Source: CAYGOC01 sp964351495
GTDB taxonomy: Bacteria; Chlamydiota; Chlamydiia; Chlamydiales; SM23-39
DNA: 64,000 nt
Direction of reading: 5' to 3'
Assembly (NCBI GenBank): GCA_964351495.1
Contig: CAYGOC010000001.1
Coordinates: forward strand, 124,001 to 188,000
Shown: positions 17,380 through 25,112 of the stretch, piece by piece
Layout of the letters: every line of letters begins with the position of its first letter
Numbering within the stretch: position 1 is the first letter of the stretch
Translations under genes and position numbers: made by a program
The notes under the pieces: model-generated
Told to the model about the DNA's origin: nothing
Databases searched by the model: none
The model's input: the letters and a program-made list of their open reading frames with translations, nothing else

Positions 17380-18132
17380 TCAAGACTGTGGGATAAGGCT
17401 ATGCATTAACTTTTGAAAGGCTTCTCCTCTTTTGCTACTCTCCTCCGTTTTTCTAAAAGAGTCAACCTCTACCAAACAAAAACTCTCGCCCAAACTATCC
17501 TCTTCTTCAAAAGGTCTATTTTCTAGCTCCGTTATAATACCTAGCTCAAATGCCTTTTTAGGAATGTCTTTTGCAAAAAACGTTTTACCTATCTTGTTAA
17601 AGTCTAGACTTTGCATAAATACACCAAGAGCCTCTCTCACTTCTTTTTGTTTTTCTTCTTGTATTTTTACTACCTTTACAAAGCTCTCTTGTAAATTGCA
17701 CCTCTGAAAGAGCTTTTTTTGTCTCTCGTAGTAGAAAAAAAGCTTCTCTACATCCTTTTCTAAACTAAAAAATCCTTCTCTCCAAAAAAGCTCTCTATAC
17801 TTCTCCTGAGAGACTACCACAAAAAAATGGTTTTTATGCCTTTGCAAAGAAGCCTCTAAGGGAGTTTTTTCTGCCTCTTCCCTTAAATGTTGTAACTCTA
17901 ATTCATTTGTATAATCACAGATCTTTTGCGCTTTACAAAAAAAATAATGAGTAAGAAACAAGCAAAAACCAGCACACACAATCTGAATTTTTCTGTGCGA
18001 AAGCGTAAAAGAAAAGGCAGCACAAAAAATAAAAAAAAGAGCTGCTCCATAAAAAAACTCTTTTTTTATCCTAGAAGAAATTCTAGAAGAGGGAACATAA
18101 GGAGCGTAGGTAGAAGAGATAGGATGGGCCAT
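17380..18132 (-). CDS. Inc-like membrane protein, function unknown
   Basis: 250 residues. A short polar N-terminus of about 22 residues is followed by two hydrophobic helices, FFYGAALFFIFCAAFSFTLS and IQIVCAGFCLFLTHYFFCKA, linked only by HRK. A long charged, partly coiled-coil cytoplasmic-type tail follows (residues 75-250). This bilobed N-terminal arrangement is the pattern of chlamydial inclusion-membrane proteins. It follows pncA by 6 bp on the same strand. No sequence family recognised; an ordinary inner-membrane protein cannot be ruled out. Confidence 0.6.
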   Translation of the reverse strand: MAHPISSTYAPYVPSSRISSRIKKEFFYGAALFFIFCAAFSFTLSHRKIQIVCAGFCLFLTHYFFCKAQKICDYTNELELQHLREEAEKTPLEASLQRHKNHFFVVVSQEKYRELFWREGFFSLEKDVEKLFFYYERQKKLFQRCNLQESFVKVVKIQEEKQKEVREALGVFMQSLDFNKIGKTFFAKDIPKKAFELGIITELENRPFEEEDSLGESFCLVEVDSFRKTEESSKRGEAFQKLMHSLIPQS

Positions 18133-18138
18133 CTTAAG

Positions 18139-18747
18139 TTATAAGAAATTTTTTACAGAGGCCATTTTAGCTCCCTTCCCCTCCATTTTGGCAAATGCTT
18201 TTTTTTCACTATCTAGAGAAATCCCCCTACAAGCTTCAGGGAAAACCGAAACGGAAAAACCAAGCTTTAAAGCATCGAGTACAGAAAAAAGAACACAAAC
18301 CTCTGTAGCCACCCCCACAAAGAAAAGTTCTTTAACTTGGTTTTTTTTTAAATAGCTCTCTAGATCCGTTTTAGACTCTCTTGCGTTATCAAAAAATGCG
18401 CTATAACTATCTATGTCAGAATGGACCCCTTTATATACTTTATGGTCGATCTTTTTCCTGTCTAAAGAGGGAATAAGTTCTGCTCCTAAAGAATCTTGAA
18501 CGCAGTGAGTAGGCCAAAGCATTTGTTCTACTCCTTTTACAGTGATTTTTTGTCCTGGGAACTTGCCATGGTTACAAGCAAAACTAATATGATCTATTGG
18601 ATGAAAATCTACAGTTGCAATCACAAAGTCAAAATGGGACATGAGCTCATTTATGATGGGCGCTATCTCATCTGCTCCTGCGACAGGCAAAGTCCCTTTA
18701 GGCATAAAGTCATTTTGCATATCCACTATAATCAAAGCTTTTTTCAT
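18139..18747 (-). CDS. pncA: Nicotinamidase
   Basis: Hydrolyses nicotinamide to nicotinate for NAD salvage. Isochorismatase-like fold of 202 residues. The catalytic triad is visible: Asp in IIVDMQNDFM, Lys in KVYKGVHSDIDSYSAF and Cys in FVGVATEVCVLFSVLDA. The metal site is in DFHPIDHISFACNH. The start overlaps the pncB stop by ATGA, so the two salvage enzymes are coupled. Together with NadD (44 kb) this gives most of the route from nicotinamide to NAD. Confidence 0.92.
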   Translation of the reverse strand: MKKALIIVDMQNDFMPKGTLPVAGADEIAPIINELMSHFDFVIATVDFHPIDHISFACNHGKFPGQKITVKGVEQMLWPTHCVQDSLGAELIPSLDRKKIDHKVYKGVHSDIDSYSAFFDNARESKTDLESYLKKNQVKELFFVGVATEVCVLFSVLDALKLGFSVSVFPEACRGISLDSEKKAFAKMEGKGAKMASVKNFL

Positions 18748-20147
18748 AGAAAAAGCTCCTTTTTCTTTTTTTCTCTTTTCTCTTGTAAGCTTTTTGCTAC
18801 TTCTACAGGATATGGTTTTTCCGGAGAAAGAATTCGGAAGTTTTCAGGAAGCGCTTCCAGCTTTTTTCTAGCTTTTTCTTGAACCTGTGCTAAAGAAGGA
18901 CGTTTATAAACCAGCTTTCCTTTTCTATAAATAGGAACCAAAAGAGAGGTCCCTTGTATCTTAGAAGAGAGGGGCTCTTTTTCATCAAAGAGATAGTCCT
19001 TTACCATCCTCTCATTGTGAAACTCTCTTTTTACTTGAAGCTCTCCGGGATACGTGCTTTTTCCCATTTCTTCTGATAATTTGAATTTACTTTTCCAAAT
19101 CCCTTTTTTATCTTCGATAGAAGAAAGCTTATAAACCCCTTCTAAAGAAGGTTGATCTTTTGCTGTTACCAAATGAGTTCCTACTCCCCAAATAGAAATA
19201 GGGGCTCCTTTTTTTTTCAGCTCCTCAATCTTATATTCATTTAGCTCATTAGAAGCCATGATCATAACTTGTGAAAGGCCCTCTTGCTCAAGTCTTTTTT
19301 TAGCATATAAACTAAGTTCTAAAAGATCTCCCGAATCAAGCCGAATCCCTAAAAGAGGAACTCCTTTCTTCTGTAAGAAAAGAGCTGCCCGAATAGCTGT
19401 TTCAATTCCTTTTTTTGTATCAAAAGTATCTACTAAGAAAAAGACACTGCCGGGAAATACTTCCGCAAAATAGAGAAACGCCTCTTCTTCTGTTTCAAAA
19501 GACAAAACCCAGCTATGGGCCATGGTGCCTTTTACCGGTATAGAAAAGATTTTCCCCGCCAAAACATTCGATGTAGATCTACATCCCCCTATGAAAGAAG
19601 CTCTAGAAGCTTGAATGGCTCCACTATACCCTTGCGCTCTTCTCATGCCAAATTCAACTACCTCATCTTGTTTTGCTGCAAAACAAATACGAGAGGCCTT
19701 GGTAGCTATTAAAGTTTCAAAATTAAGGGTGTTTAATAAAAAACTTTCTATAATTTGGGCCTGTAAAATAGATCCTTTTACCCTTATCAAAGGCTCTTGA
19801 GGGAAGACTAGCTCTCCCTCTTCTACAGCATCTATATCTAAAGAGAGTTTCATCTTTTGTAAAAAAGATAAAAAAGCTTCTTCAAAAAGGGGCTTTTTTT
19901 GGCTGTCTGTAAGAGAAGATAAGTAAGCAATATCAGAAGAAGAAAACTGAAAGTTTTCTAAAAACTCTATTACCGATTCTAAGCCGGAAGCTAAAGCATA
20001 TCCTCCAGAAAAAGGTTCTTTTCTAAAGCAAAGGTAAAAGATAGCGCCTCTTTCACTCCACCCTTTCTTCCAATATCCATAAGCCATGGTAAGCTCATAA
20101 AGATCTGTAAAAAGGATAGAAAATTTCTCTAACGGTCTTCTACTCAC
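18744..20147 (-). CDS. pncB: Nicotinate phosphoribosyltransferase
   Basis: Joins nicotinate to PRPP, giving nicotinate mononucleotide. 467 residues. The N-terminal LFTDLYELTMAYGYWKKG is the family signature. Phosphate- and ribose-binding stretches include EFGMRRAQGYSGAI and GIRLDSGDLLELSLYAKKRL, and the segment IWGVGTHLVTAKDQP is typical. It starts 3 bp after the YchJ-deformylase gene and overlaps pncA. Confidence 0.92.
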   Translation of the reverse strand: MSRRPLEKFSILFTDLYELTMAYGYWKKGWSERGAIFYLCFRKEPFSGGYALASGLESVIEFLENFQFSSSDIAYLSSLTDSQKKPLFEEAFLSFLQKMKLSLDIDAVEEGELVFPQEPLIRVKGSILQAQIIESFLLNTLNFETLIATKASRICFAAKQDEVVEFGMRRAQGYSGAIQASRASFIGGCRSTSNVLAGKIFSIPVKGTMAHSWVLSFETEEEAFLYFAEVFPGSVFFLVDTFDTKKGIETAIRAALFLQKKGVPLLGIRLDSGDLLELSLYAKKRLEQEGLSQVMIMASNELNEYKIEELKKKGAPISIWGVGTHLVTAKDQPSLEGVYKLSSIEDKKGIWKSKFKLSEEMGKSTYPGELQVKREFHNERMVKDYLFDEKEPLSSKIQGTSLLVPIYRKGKLVYKRPSLAQVQEKARKKLEALPENFRILSPEKPYPVEVAKSLQEKREKKKKELFL

Positions 20148-20150
20148 TTT

Positions 20151-21110
20151 TTACAGCTCTTTTCCATTATGAATCCTATTTTGCAGTCTCTCTAAAAAAG
20201 GCTCCAACTCCTTCCTCTCTACTTTGGATAAATGATCTAGAAAAAGAATCCCCTGTATATGGTCATATTCATGCAACATAACTCTAGCTTCCCAACCGGA
20301 AAGACTCTCTTTTTTCAGGTTCCCTTCTAAATCGCAGTATTGTACTACAACCTCCTCAGGACGACTTACTTTACCCTGTACAGTGGGAATAGAAAGACAC
20401 CCTTCTAAGGTTTTCCAGCTCTTTTTTCCATAGGATAGAATTTCCGGATTGATAAAGACTTTAACTTTTTCAAAAGACTCATCTTCTTTTGGTGCCTTTA
20501 CAATAAAAAGCTGGATGGAGTGATGCACTTGAGGGGCAGCAAGGCCCATTCCATTGTAAAACTCCATGGTATCTATCATCTGCTTCACTAACTTTTTTAG
20601 CTCTTTATCGAATAAAACAACAGGCTCTGCCTTTTTTCTTAAAATAGGATCTCCATAATAAGCCAAAGGGAGCACCTCTGTGCAGCTTTCTGTCATAAAG
20701 TTAGGAGCTCTTCCTGATATCAGCTTACTATTTTTATAAAGCCAGCCTTCTTTTGTTTTTTCAAAGAGGCTTTTTTCTGTGAAGGAGACCTCCTTTTCCT
20801 GATGAAACAGCTTAATAAAGAAAGTAACAAAGGCTTCTCGTTTTTCCTCTTTAGCTTCTAGTATTTCTAACTTATGGAAGGTAGTAAGCTTGCAGAATTC
20901 TTCGATCTCTTCCTTCCATTTTTCTTTATTGTCTCGATATTGAGGAGAGGCTGGATGGGTAGTATCTACTATATAATCAAAGACATGTAAAACATAGGCT
21001 GCATAACGGGCTCTTACCAAGGTGGGACAATTTCCTACCTTCTTTCCCATATGGTAGGGTTTACAGCAGGTTTCATATTTTTTTTTACTACCGCAGGGGC
21101 ACTCTTCCAT
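20151..21110 (-). CDS. def: YchJ/SEC-C domain fused to peptide deformylase
   Basis: Removes the formyl group from nascent proteins. Residues 1-140 form a YchJ-like module: a zinc-binding SEC-C motif ECPCGSKKKYETCCKPYH, then an NTF2-like region with TLVRARYAAYVLHVFDYIV. Residues 148-319 are a complete deformylase with motif 1 GMGLAAPQ, motif 2 EGCLS and motif 3 HEYDH. One uninterrupted frame, no internal ribosome binding site seen at the junction. The metal ligands are all present, so activity is expected. Head of an operon with pncB and pncA. Fusion biology unknown to me. Confidence 0.88.
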   Translation of the reverse strand: MEECPCGSKKKYETCCKPYHMGKKVGNCPTLVRARYAAYVLHVFDYIVDTTHPASPQYRDNKEKWKEEIEEFCKLTTFHKLEILEAKEEKREAFVTFFIKLFHQEKEVSFTEKSLFEKTKEGWLYKNSKLISGRAPNFMTESCTEVLPLAYYGDPILRKKAEPVVLFDKELKKLVKQMIDTMEFYNGMGLAAPQVHHSIQLFIVKAPKEDESFEKVKVFINPEILSYGKKSWKTLEGCLSIPTVQGKVSRPEEVVVQYCDLEGNLKKESLSGWEARVMLHEYDHIQGILFLDHLSKVERKELEPFLERLQNRIHNGKEL

Positions 21111-21176
21111 AAAAAATCCTTAATTTACCCAAAAAGGGTACCTGAAAGGAAAAAAACTCTTCAAGGAAACTTTTCT

Positions 21177-22463
21177 ATGAAAAGAGGCCTTTGCTTTTCT
21201 ACCCTCCTTTCTATAAAATGGGACCTTGTAGTTACTTTAGGGTCTTTTATGTTGTGGGCTTCTTTCCTTATTACTAGCGCCTTTTTTCTTTCTTCTTTTG
21301 TTATAGCAAAAATTTCTTTATTTTTCTTGAGAAACACCTCTTTTTTTTCCTCTCTTTTACAAAAGAAGAGACTCCCTTTTTTTCTTTTAAGCCTTGTCTT
21401 ATTCTCTATTTTTTATTTTTCCTTTCTTAAAAAAGAAGAGGTTCCTTTTTTTCTTGTTGAAGGCTGTTTTTTATTTTTACTAGCAGAGACAGCTGTCTCT
21501 TTTTTTTCTCTTTTTACCGAGAAAAAAAAACCTATGGCCTTTATCCGTCTTATTTCTTGGCTTGTCACCTTTGCTTATATAAAAGGGTACGTAGATCCGT
21601 TCCTTCATGTATTGGGGAAAACGACAATTGAGATCGGCTCTAACAAGCTCTCTCTGCTTTCTTTATCTAAAGCAACTCTTGCTACCACTTTTTTTATTTG
21701 GCTTGCTCTTTTCTTTTCTAACTATTTAGAAAGAAAACTAGAAAACCATAAACATTTACAGCCTTCTATGAGGCTTATTTTTACAAAACTAATCAAAACT
21801 CTATCCATCTCTTTTTCTCTTTATTTCGGCCTTTCTCTTTTAGGAATAGACCTTTCTGCTCTTTCTTTTTTTGCAGGGGCTTTAGGGGTGGGTATTGCTT
21901 TTGGTTTGCAGAATATTTTAGCTAATTTTTTCTGTGGTTTTATTTTGTTAGCAGATCGCTCTATTAAACCTGGGGATGTGGTTAGCTTGGGGGATAATAT
22001 CTACGGAGTAGTGCATAAACTAAGCGCTCGTTATGTCTCTGTAAAAACAAGACAAGGAAAAGAACACCTCATCCCAAACCAACAAATTGTAACCAATAAA
22101 CTAGAAAACTGGTCTTATAGCGATCCCTTTATTCGGCTTGAGATCCCTTTTACCGTCTCTTTAAAAACCGATCTGGAAGAGCTACAAAAGTATCTTTTAG
22201 AAATAGCCTCTTCTTGCCTTAGGGTAGTAAAAGCTCCTTCTCCTTCTGTTCGCTTTACCGATCTTTCTTGTAATGCGGTACATTTAAAACTCTATATTTG
22301 GATTAAAGATCCCCAAAATGGGTTAAGTAGTATTCGCTCTGAAATTTTATTTAAAGCATGGAAGCTTTTCTTAGAAAAAGGAATCCAAATACCTGCTTCC
22401 CCTATGGAAATTGTAGATTCTTCTTTAAGGGAGATTCCAAATGTCTCTCCTTCTTTAGAATAA
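21177..22463 (+). CDS. MscS-family mechanosensitive channel
   Basis: About 428 residues from the ATG at 21177. The frame extends upstream into the deformylase gene, but without a start signal. Five or more hydrophobic segments precede the pore helix LSALSFFAGALGVGIAFGLQ and NILANFFCGFILLADRSIKPGDVVSLG, the conserved MscS TM3 and beta-domain entry. The C-terminal cytoplasmic part follows. It probably releases osmolytes under hypo-osmotic stress in the inner membrane. It ends 3 bp before the convergent basic protein gene. Confidence 0.88.
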   Translation: MKRGLCFSTLLSIKWDLVVTLGSFMLWASFLITSAFFLSSFVIAKISLFFLRNTSFFSSLLQKKRLPFFLLSLVLFSIFYFSFLKKEEVPFFLVEGCFLFLLAETAVSFFSLFTEKKKPMAFIRLISWLVTFAYIKGYVDPFLHVLGKTTIEIGSNKLSLLSLSKATLATTFFIWLALFFSNYLERKLENHKHLQPSMRLIFTKLIKTLSISFSLYFGLSLLGIDLSALSFFAGALGVGIAFGLQNILANFFCGFILLADRSIKPGDVVSLGDNIYGVVHKLSARYVSVKTRQGKEHLIPNQQIVTNKLENWSYSDPFIRLEIPFTVSLKTDLEELQKYLLEIASSCLRVVKAPSPSVRFTDLSCNAVHLKLYIWIKDPQNGLSSIRSEILFKAWKLFLEKGIQIPASPMEIVDSSLREIPNVSPSLE

Positions 22464-22466
22464 TCC

Positions 22467-22847
22467 CTATTTTCTATATTTAGCGGTCTTTTTAGCGATT
22501 TTTTTGGGCTGTTTTACAAACTGTTTTCCTTGTTTAGTTCCTCTTACTTTAGCCCGGTTAGTGGCTGCTTTTTCCTGAGGGGTAAGAGCCTCTCTTGCTT
22601 TTTTGGGAAGGTATCTACTTTTTTTCGGTTCCCCAACATAATCCCACTCTTGATCAGTCCATTTTTTCAAGGAATTTTTTGTCGTTTTTTCCCCTATGTA
22701 GCCTCCTCCTGCTTTTTTATACTTTTTTACCGCAAGTTGGGCCTTTCTAGCTGACCACTGCCCCTTTTTTCCCCCTTTACTTGACTGAAGAACCTCTTTT
22801 TTTATTTTATCCCAGAGTCTCGGGTTCTTTTTTTTTGCAATACTCAT
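22467..22847 (-). CDS. Very basic small protein (DUF5872-like)
   Basis: 126 residues from the ATG at 22847; AAAAGGG lies eight bases upstream and a TTGACT promoter box lies just before, so the in-frame start at 22895 is rejected. Extremely Lys-rich with KKGQWSARKAQLAVKKYKKA and SRYLPKKAREALTPQEKAA, which resembles the small DUF5872 family found in bacteria and large DNA viruses (recalled, moderate confidence). The C-terminus (KQPKKIAKKTAKYRK) looks histone-like. It may bind nucleic acid; that is inferred from charge only. Confidence 0.7.
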   Translation of the reverse strand: MSIAKKKNPRLWDKIKKEVLQSSKGGKKGQWSARKAQLAVKKYKKAGGGYIGEKTTKNSLKKWTDQEWDYVGEPKKSRYLPKKAREALTPQEKAATNRAKVRGTKQGKQFVKQPKKIAKKTAKYRK

Positions 22848-22866
22848 AGAAACACCCTTTTCTTCC

Positions 22867-22895
22867 CAGATAGAAAAAGGTATACTAAAAGTCAA
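22867..22895 (-). promoter_or_regulatory. Promoter of the basic protein gene, overlapping a divergent -10 box
   Basis: Minus strand: TTGACT (22890-22895), 17-base spacer, TATCTG (22867-22872), 20 bases before the ATG. On the plus strand, TATACT (22881-22886) could be the -10 box of the divergent gene starting at 22911, although its -35 is weak. The two promoters would overlap physically. Confidence 0.5.
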
Positions 22896-22910
22896 TTTTT
22901 AGGGTTTTAC

Positions 22911-24608
22911 ATGACTCCAACCGGCAGTGTCTCAAGATTTTATTATATCGCGTGTTCTGACAATCAGAATTTGGACAGTCTAGCTTTCCCTCCTTATAAC
23001 ATGGAGAGGCATCTAAATCCTTCTTTATCTGTAAAAGAAGAGTTTTCTATAAAAGAAAGGATAGCTCGTACTATCTATTCCCTTTTCTACTCAAAGGAAA
23101 TCTTGCCCGAAAATTCTAATTCAGAAGAACTTTCATCCGGGAATTCTACACAAAAATTGCTGTTAGAAAAAATCCGTTTTGCAAGGAAATTTTTTCAACT
23201 AGCAAAAGCACCTTTTAGAGAGATTTTCTATACACTAGAATGTTTGTCTTCAAAGTCTTTTGAAAACTCCTCAGAGTCCTTAGAGTTTTTTAAAGAAACC
23301 ATACTGACTGCCTATGGAGTTGCCTATAAAATGTTAAACGACGGTACTTTTGGTGAGCTTCCAATAAAGGAACGCTTAACACTTCTCCGAAAAAAAATGG
23401 GTGTGGAGCCTGATGTGAAGCCTGATGTGAAGCCTCCTTCTCTAGGAGAAAGGGAATTACTTCTTCTTAACAAGATCCCCCTTATTTCAACCCAAAAATC
23501 TTTTAATCCTGATGTGATAATAGAGGAACTAAAAAAGGTCCCTTATCCGGCATTAGAAAAACCAGACATTCCTATGCCCTTTTTTCAGATTTTTTCTGCA
23601 GAGCATCCCATAATAGAACCTCTTTCAAAAGCTCTATTAGATATTTTTAGCATGCCTAATATCGAAGAATCTAAAGTGGATACAGGAATAAAGAGAAACT
23701 TAGAAATCTTTTCAGAAAAAAACCCCGATAGTACTTCTATAAAAGAGATCTTTCTTTTTTTCATAGATCACCAACATATCTGTAACGTAGAAATAGCTCT
23801 AGCTTGCCATTACCTAAAGAAACTCATAGAGAGATTTTTTCCAGAATATCAAAACACGAAAGTGCCTAGAACATATCTGCTAAAAATGCTTTTCTCTAGT
23901 CTTTCTTTATCCGTTAAAGGAAAATCTTCCGCTGAGTTTGATCCCCAATTTGTTATAGGGCCTTTTTCTTCTTACCAAATAGAGCTATGGCACAAATCTC
24001 TTATAGATGAAAAAAATCAACCTACTACTATCCTGGAAGATCACTGGAAAATCGTAGAAGAAGAACCTCTTTTAAGATGGAACAGTCCTATTGTAAGACT
24101 TAGCTCAAGGCCCCCTCCTCTTCACGAAGAGATAAGATCCTTTTTTAAAAAGCTTTTCAGCTCAGAAGAAATTCCCGCCGAAGATCACTTTTTACACCCC
24201 TTTATTTCTGATATAAAAAATCCCCCCATCCCAGAAATGATTCTCCTTTATTTATCAGCTCTTTCTGTTAGTAAACAAAGTTACTATTTAACCCTGTATG
24301 TTCTAAAAAAAGTTTTTCTTAAGGTCTTCTCTACAGAAGAGATTTCACCCGGGGATTCTCTTCCAAAAAAAGCGTTTTTCTTTCTGATGTACACGATATT
24401 TTATATTACCCTTAAAAAAGTGGATCCTGTTCTGATCCAATGGGAAAAACACCACTCTTTACCAAAAGAGACCTTAATAACCCTCTCGAAACGAATATAC
24501 TCGATTTTGGATTTCAGCCTTCAAATCCCTAGAAAAGAATTTTTTGAACACCTACCTAATCCTCATAAATATTTTTTCAAGAATCCCCCAGAAGAAAAAA
24601 AAGAATAA
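22911..24608 (+). CDS. Large hypothetical protein, possible effector
   Basis: 565 residues, no family recognised, no signal peptide and no membrane segment. Ribosome binding site AGGG lies six bases before the ATG. A short PDVK repeat lies near residue 166. Two regions resemble each other: around residues 290-360 (CHYLKKLIERFFPEY, then LLKMLFSSLSLSVKGK) and 460-530 (LYVLKKVFLKVFSTEE, then KAFFFLMYTIFYITLKK), suggesting an internal duplication of a helical domain. Similar EEIP/EEIS motifs recur. Accessory location suggests lineage specificity. Confidence 0.65.
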   Translation: MTPTGSVSRFYYIACSDNQNLDSLAFPPYNMERHLNPSLSVKEEFSIKERIARTIYSLFYSKEILPENSNSEELSSGNSTQKLLLEKIRFARKFFQLAKAPFREIFYTLECLSSKSFENSSESLEFFKETILTAYGVAYKMLNDGTFGELPIKERLTLLRKKMGVEPDVKPDVKPPSLGERELLLLNKIPLISTQKSFNPDVIIEELKKVPYPALEKPDIPMPFFQIFSAEHPIIEPLSKALLDIFSMPNIEESKVDTGIKRNLEIFSEKNPDSTSIKEIFLFFIDHQHICNVEIALACHYLKKLIERFFPEYQNTKVPRTYLLKMLFSSLSLSVKGKSSAEFDPQFVIGPFSSYQIELWHKSLIDEKNQPTTILEDHWKIVEEEPLLRWNSPIVRLSSRPPPLHEEIRSFFKKLFSSEEIPAEDHFLHPFISDIKNPPIPEMILLYLSALSVSKQSYYLTLYVLKKVFLKVFSTEEISPGDSLPKKAFFFLMYTIFYITLKKVDPVLIQWEKHHSLPKETLITLSKRIYSILDFSLQIPRKEFFEHLPNPHKYFFKNPPEEKKE

Positions 24609-24751
24609 TTTTTGTTCTATTCTCTAGTACAAAAAAAGGGAAATTAGCTAAAGTTTGACTTGTCTTTATAGATAATTTCTTTATTTATAGGACAAAAAGA
24701 AAAAATCTTTTTTTTCTTTTAAGAATAAGTAAAACAAACCAAGAGGGTTAT

Positions 24752-24958
24752 ATGTCAAAATCAACAGGAACTATTAAATTTTTTAACGCTAAAAAAGGCT
24801 TCGGCTTTATCACTCCAGATCAGGGTGGAAAAGAGCTTTTTGTTCATATCAGCAATGTAGAAGGAGACGTAGAGTCTTTAAGAGAAGGACAAAAAGTAGA
24901 ATACGTTGAAAAATCTGGTCGAAAAGGCCCGGAAGCTACAGAAGTAAATCTTGTATAA
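24752..24958 (+). CDS. csp: Cold-shock domain protein
   Basis: 68-residue OB-fold RNA chaperone. RNP1 motif KKGFGFITPDQGG and RNP2 motif LFVHISNVEGD are present after the usual GTIKFFNAKKG start. Ribosome binding site AAGAGGG lies upstream. Monocistronic, with a strong terminator hairpin about 110 bp downstream. An AT-rich 140-bp leader precedes it, in keeping with the long leaders of cold-shock mRNAs. Confidence 0.93.
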   Translation: MSKSTGTIKFFNAKKGFGFITPDQGGKELFVHISNVEGDVESLREGQKVEYVEKSGRKGPEATEVNLV

Positions 24959-25070
24959 ATTATTTTATACTCATTCTTGAATATAAGTCTTTTGGTTTAA
25001 TAACTTTAGATTTTTAAGCAGAATAGATTTCTAGAAAAACAGTTTCACTAGAAGCTTTTTTCCGTTTTCG

Positions 25071-25112
25071 AGTCTCATAACGACTTCAAAAGTCTTATGA
25101 GACTTTTTCTTT
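25071..25112 (+). terminator. Rho-independent terminator after csp
   Basis: AGTCTCATAA-c-GACTT, loop CAAA, then AGTCTTATGAGACT and a T-rich run. A 14-15 bp stem with one bulge. It overlaps the last codon area of aroDE, which reads the other way. Confidence 0.85.

Noticed and set aside
24655..24692. Promoter for csp from the TTGACT at 24655
   Set aside because: The -35 is good but no -10 box lies at acceptable spacing, so I did not call it.
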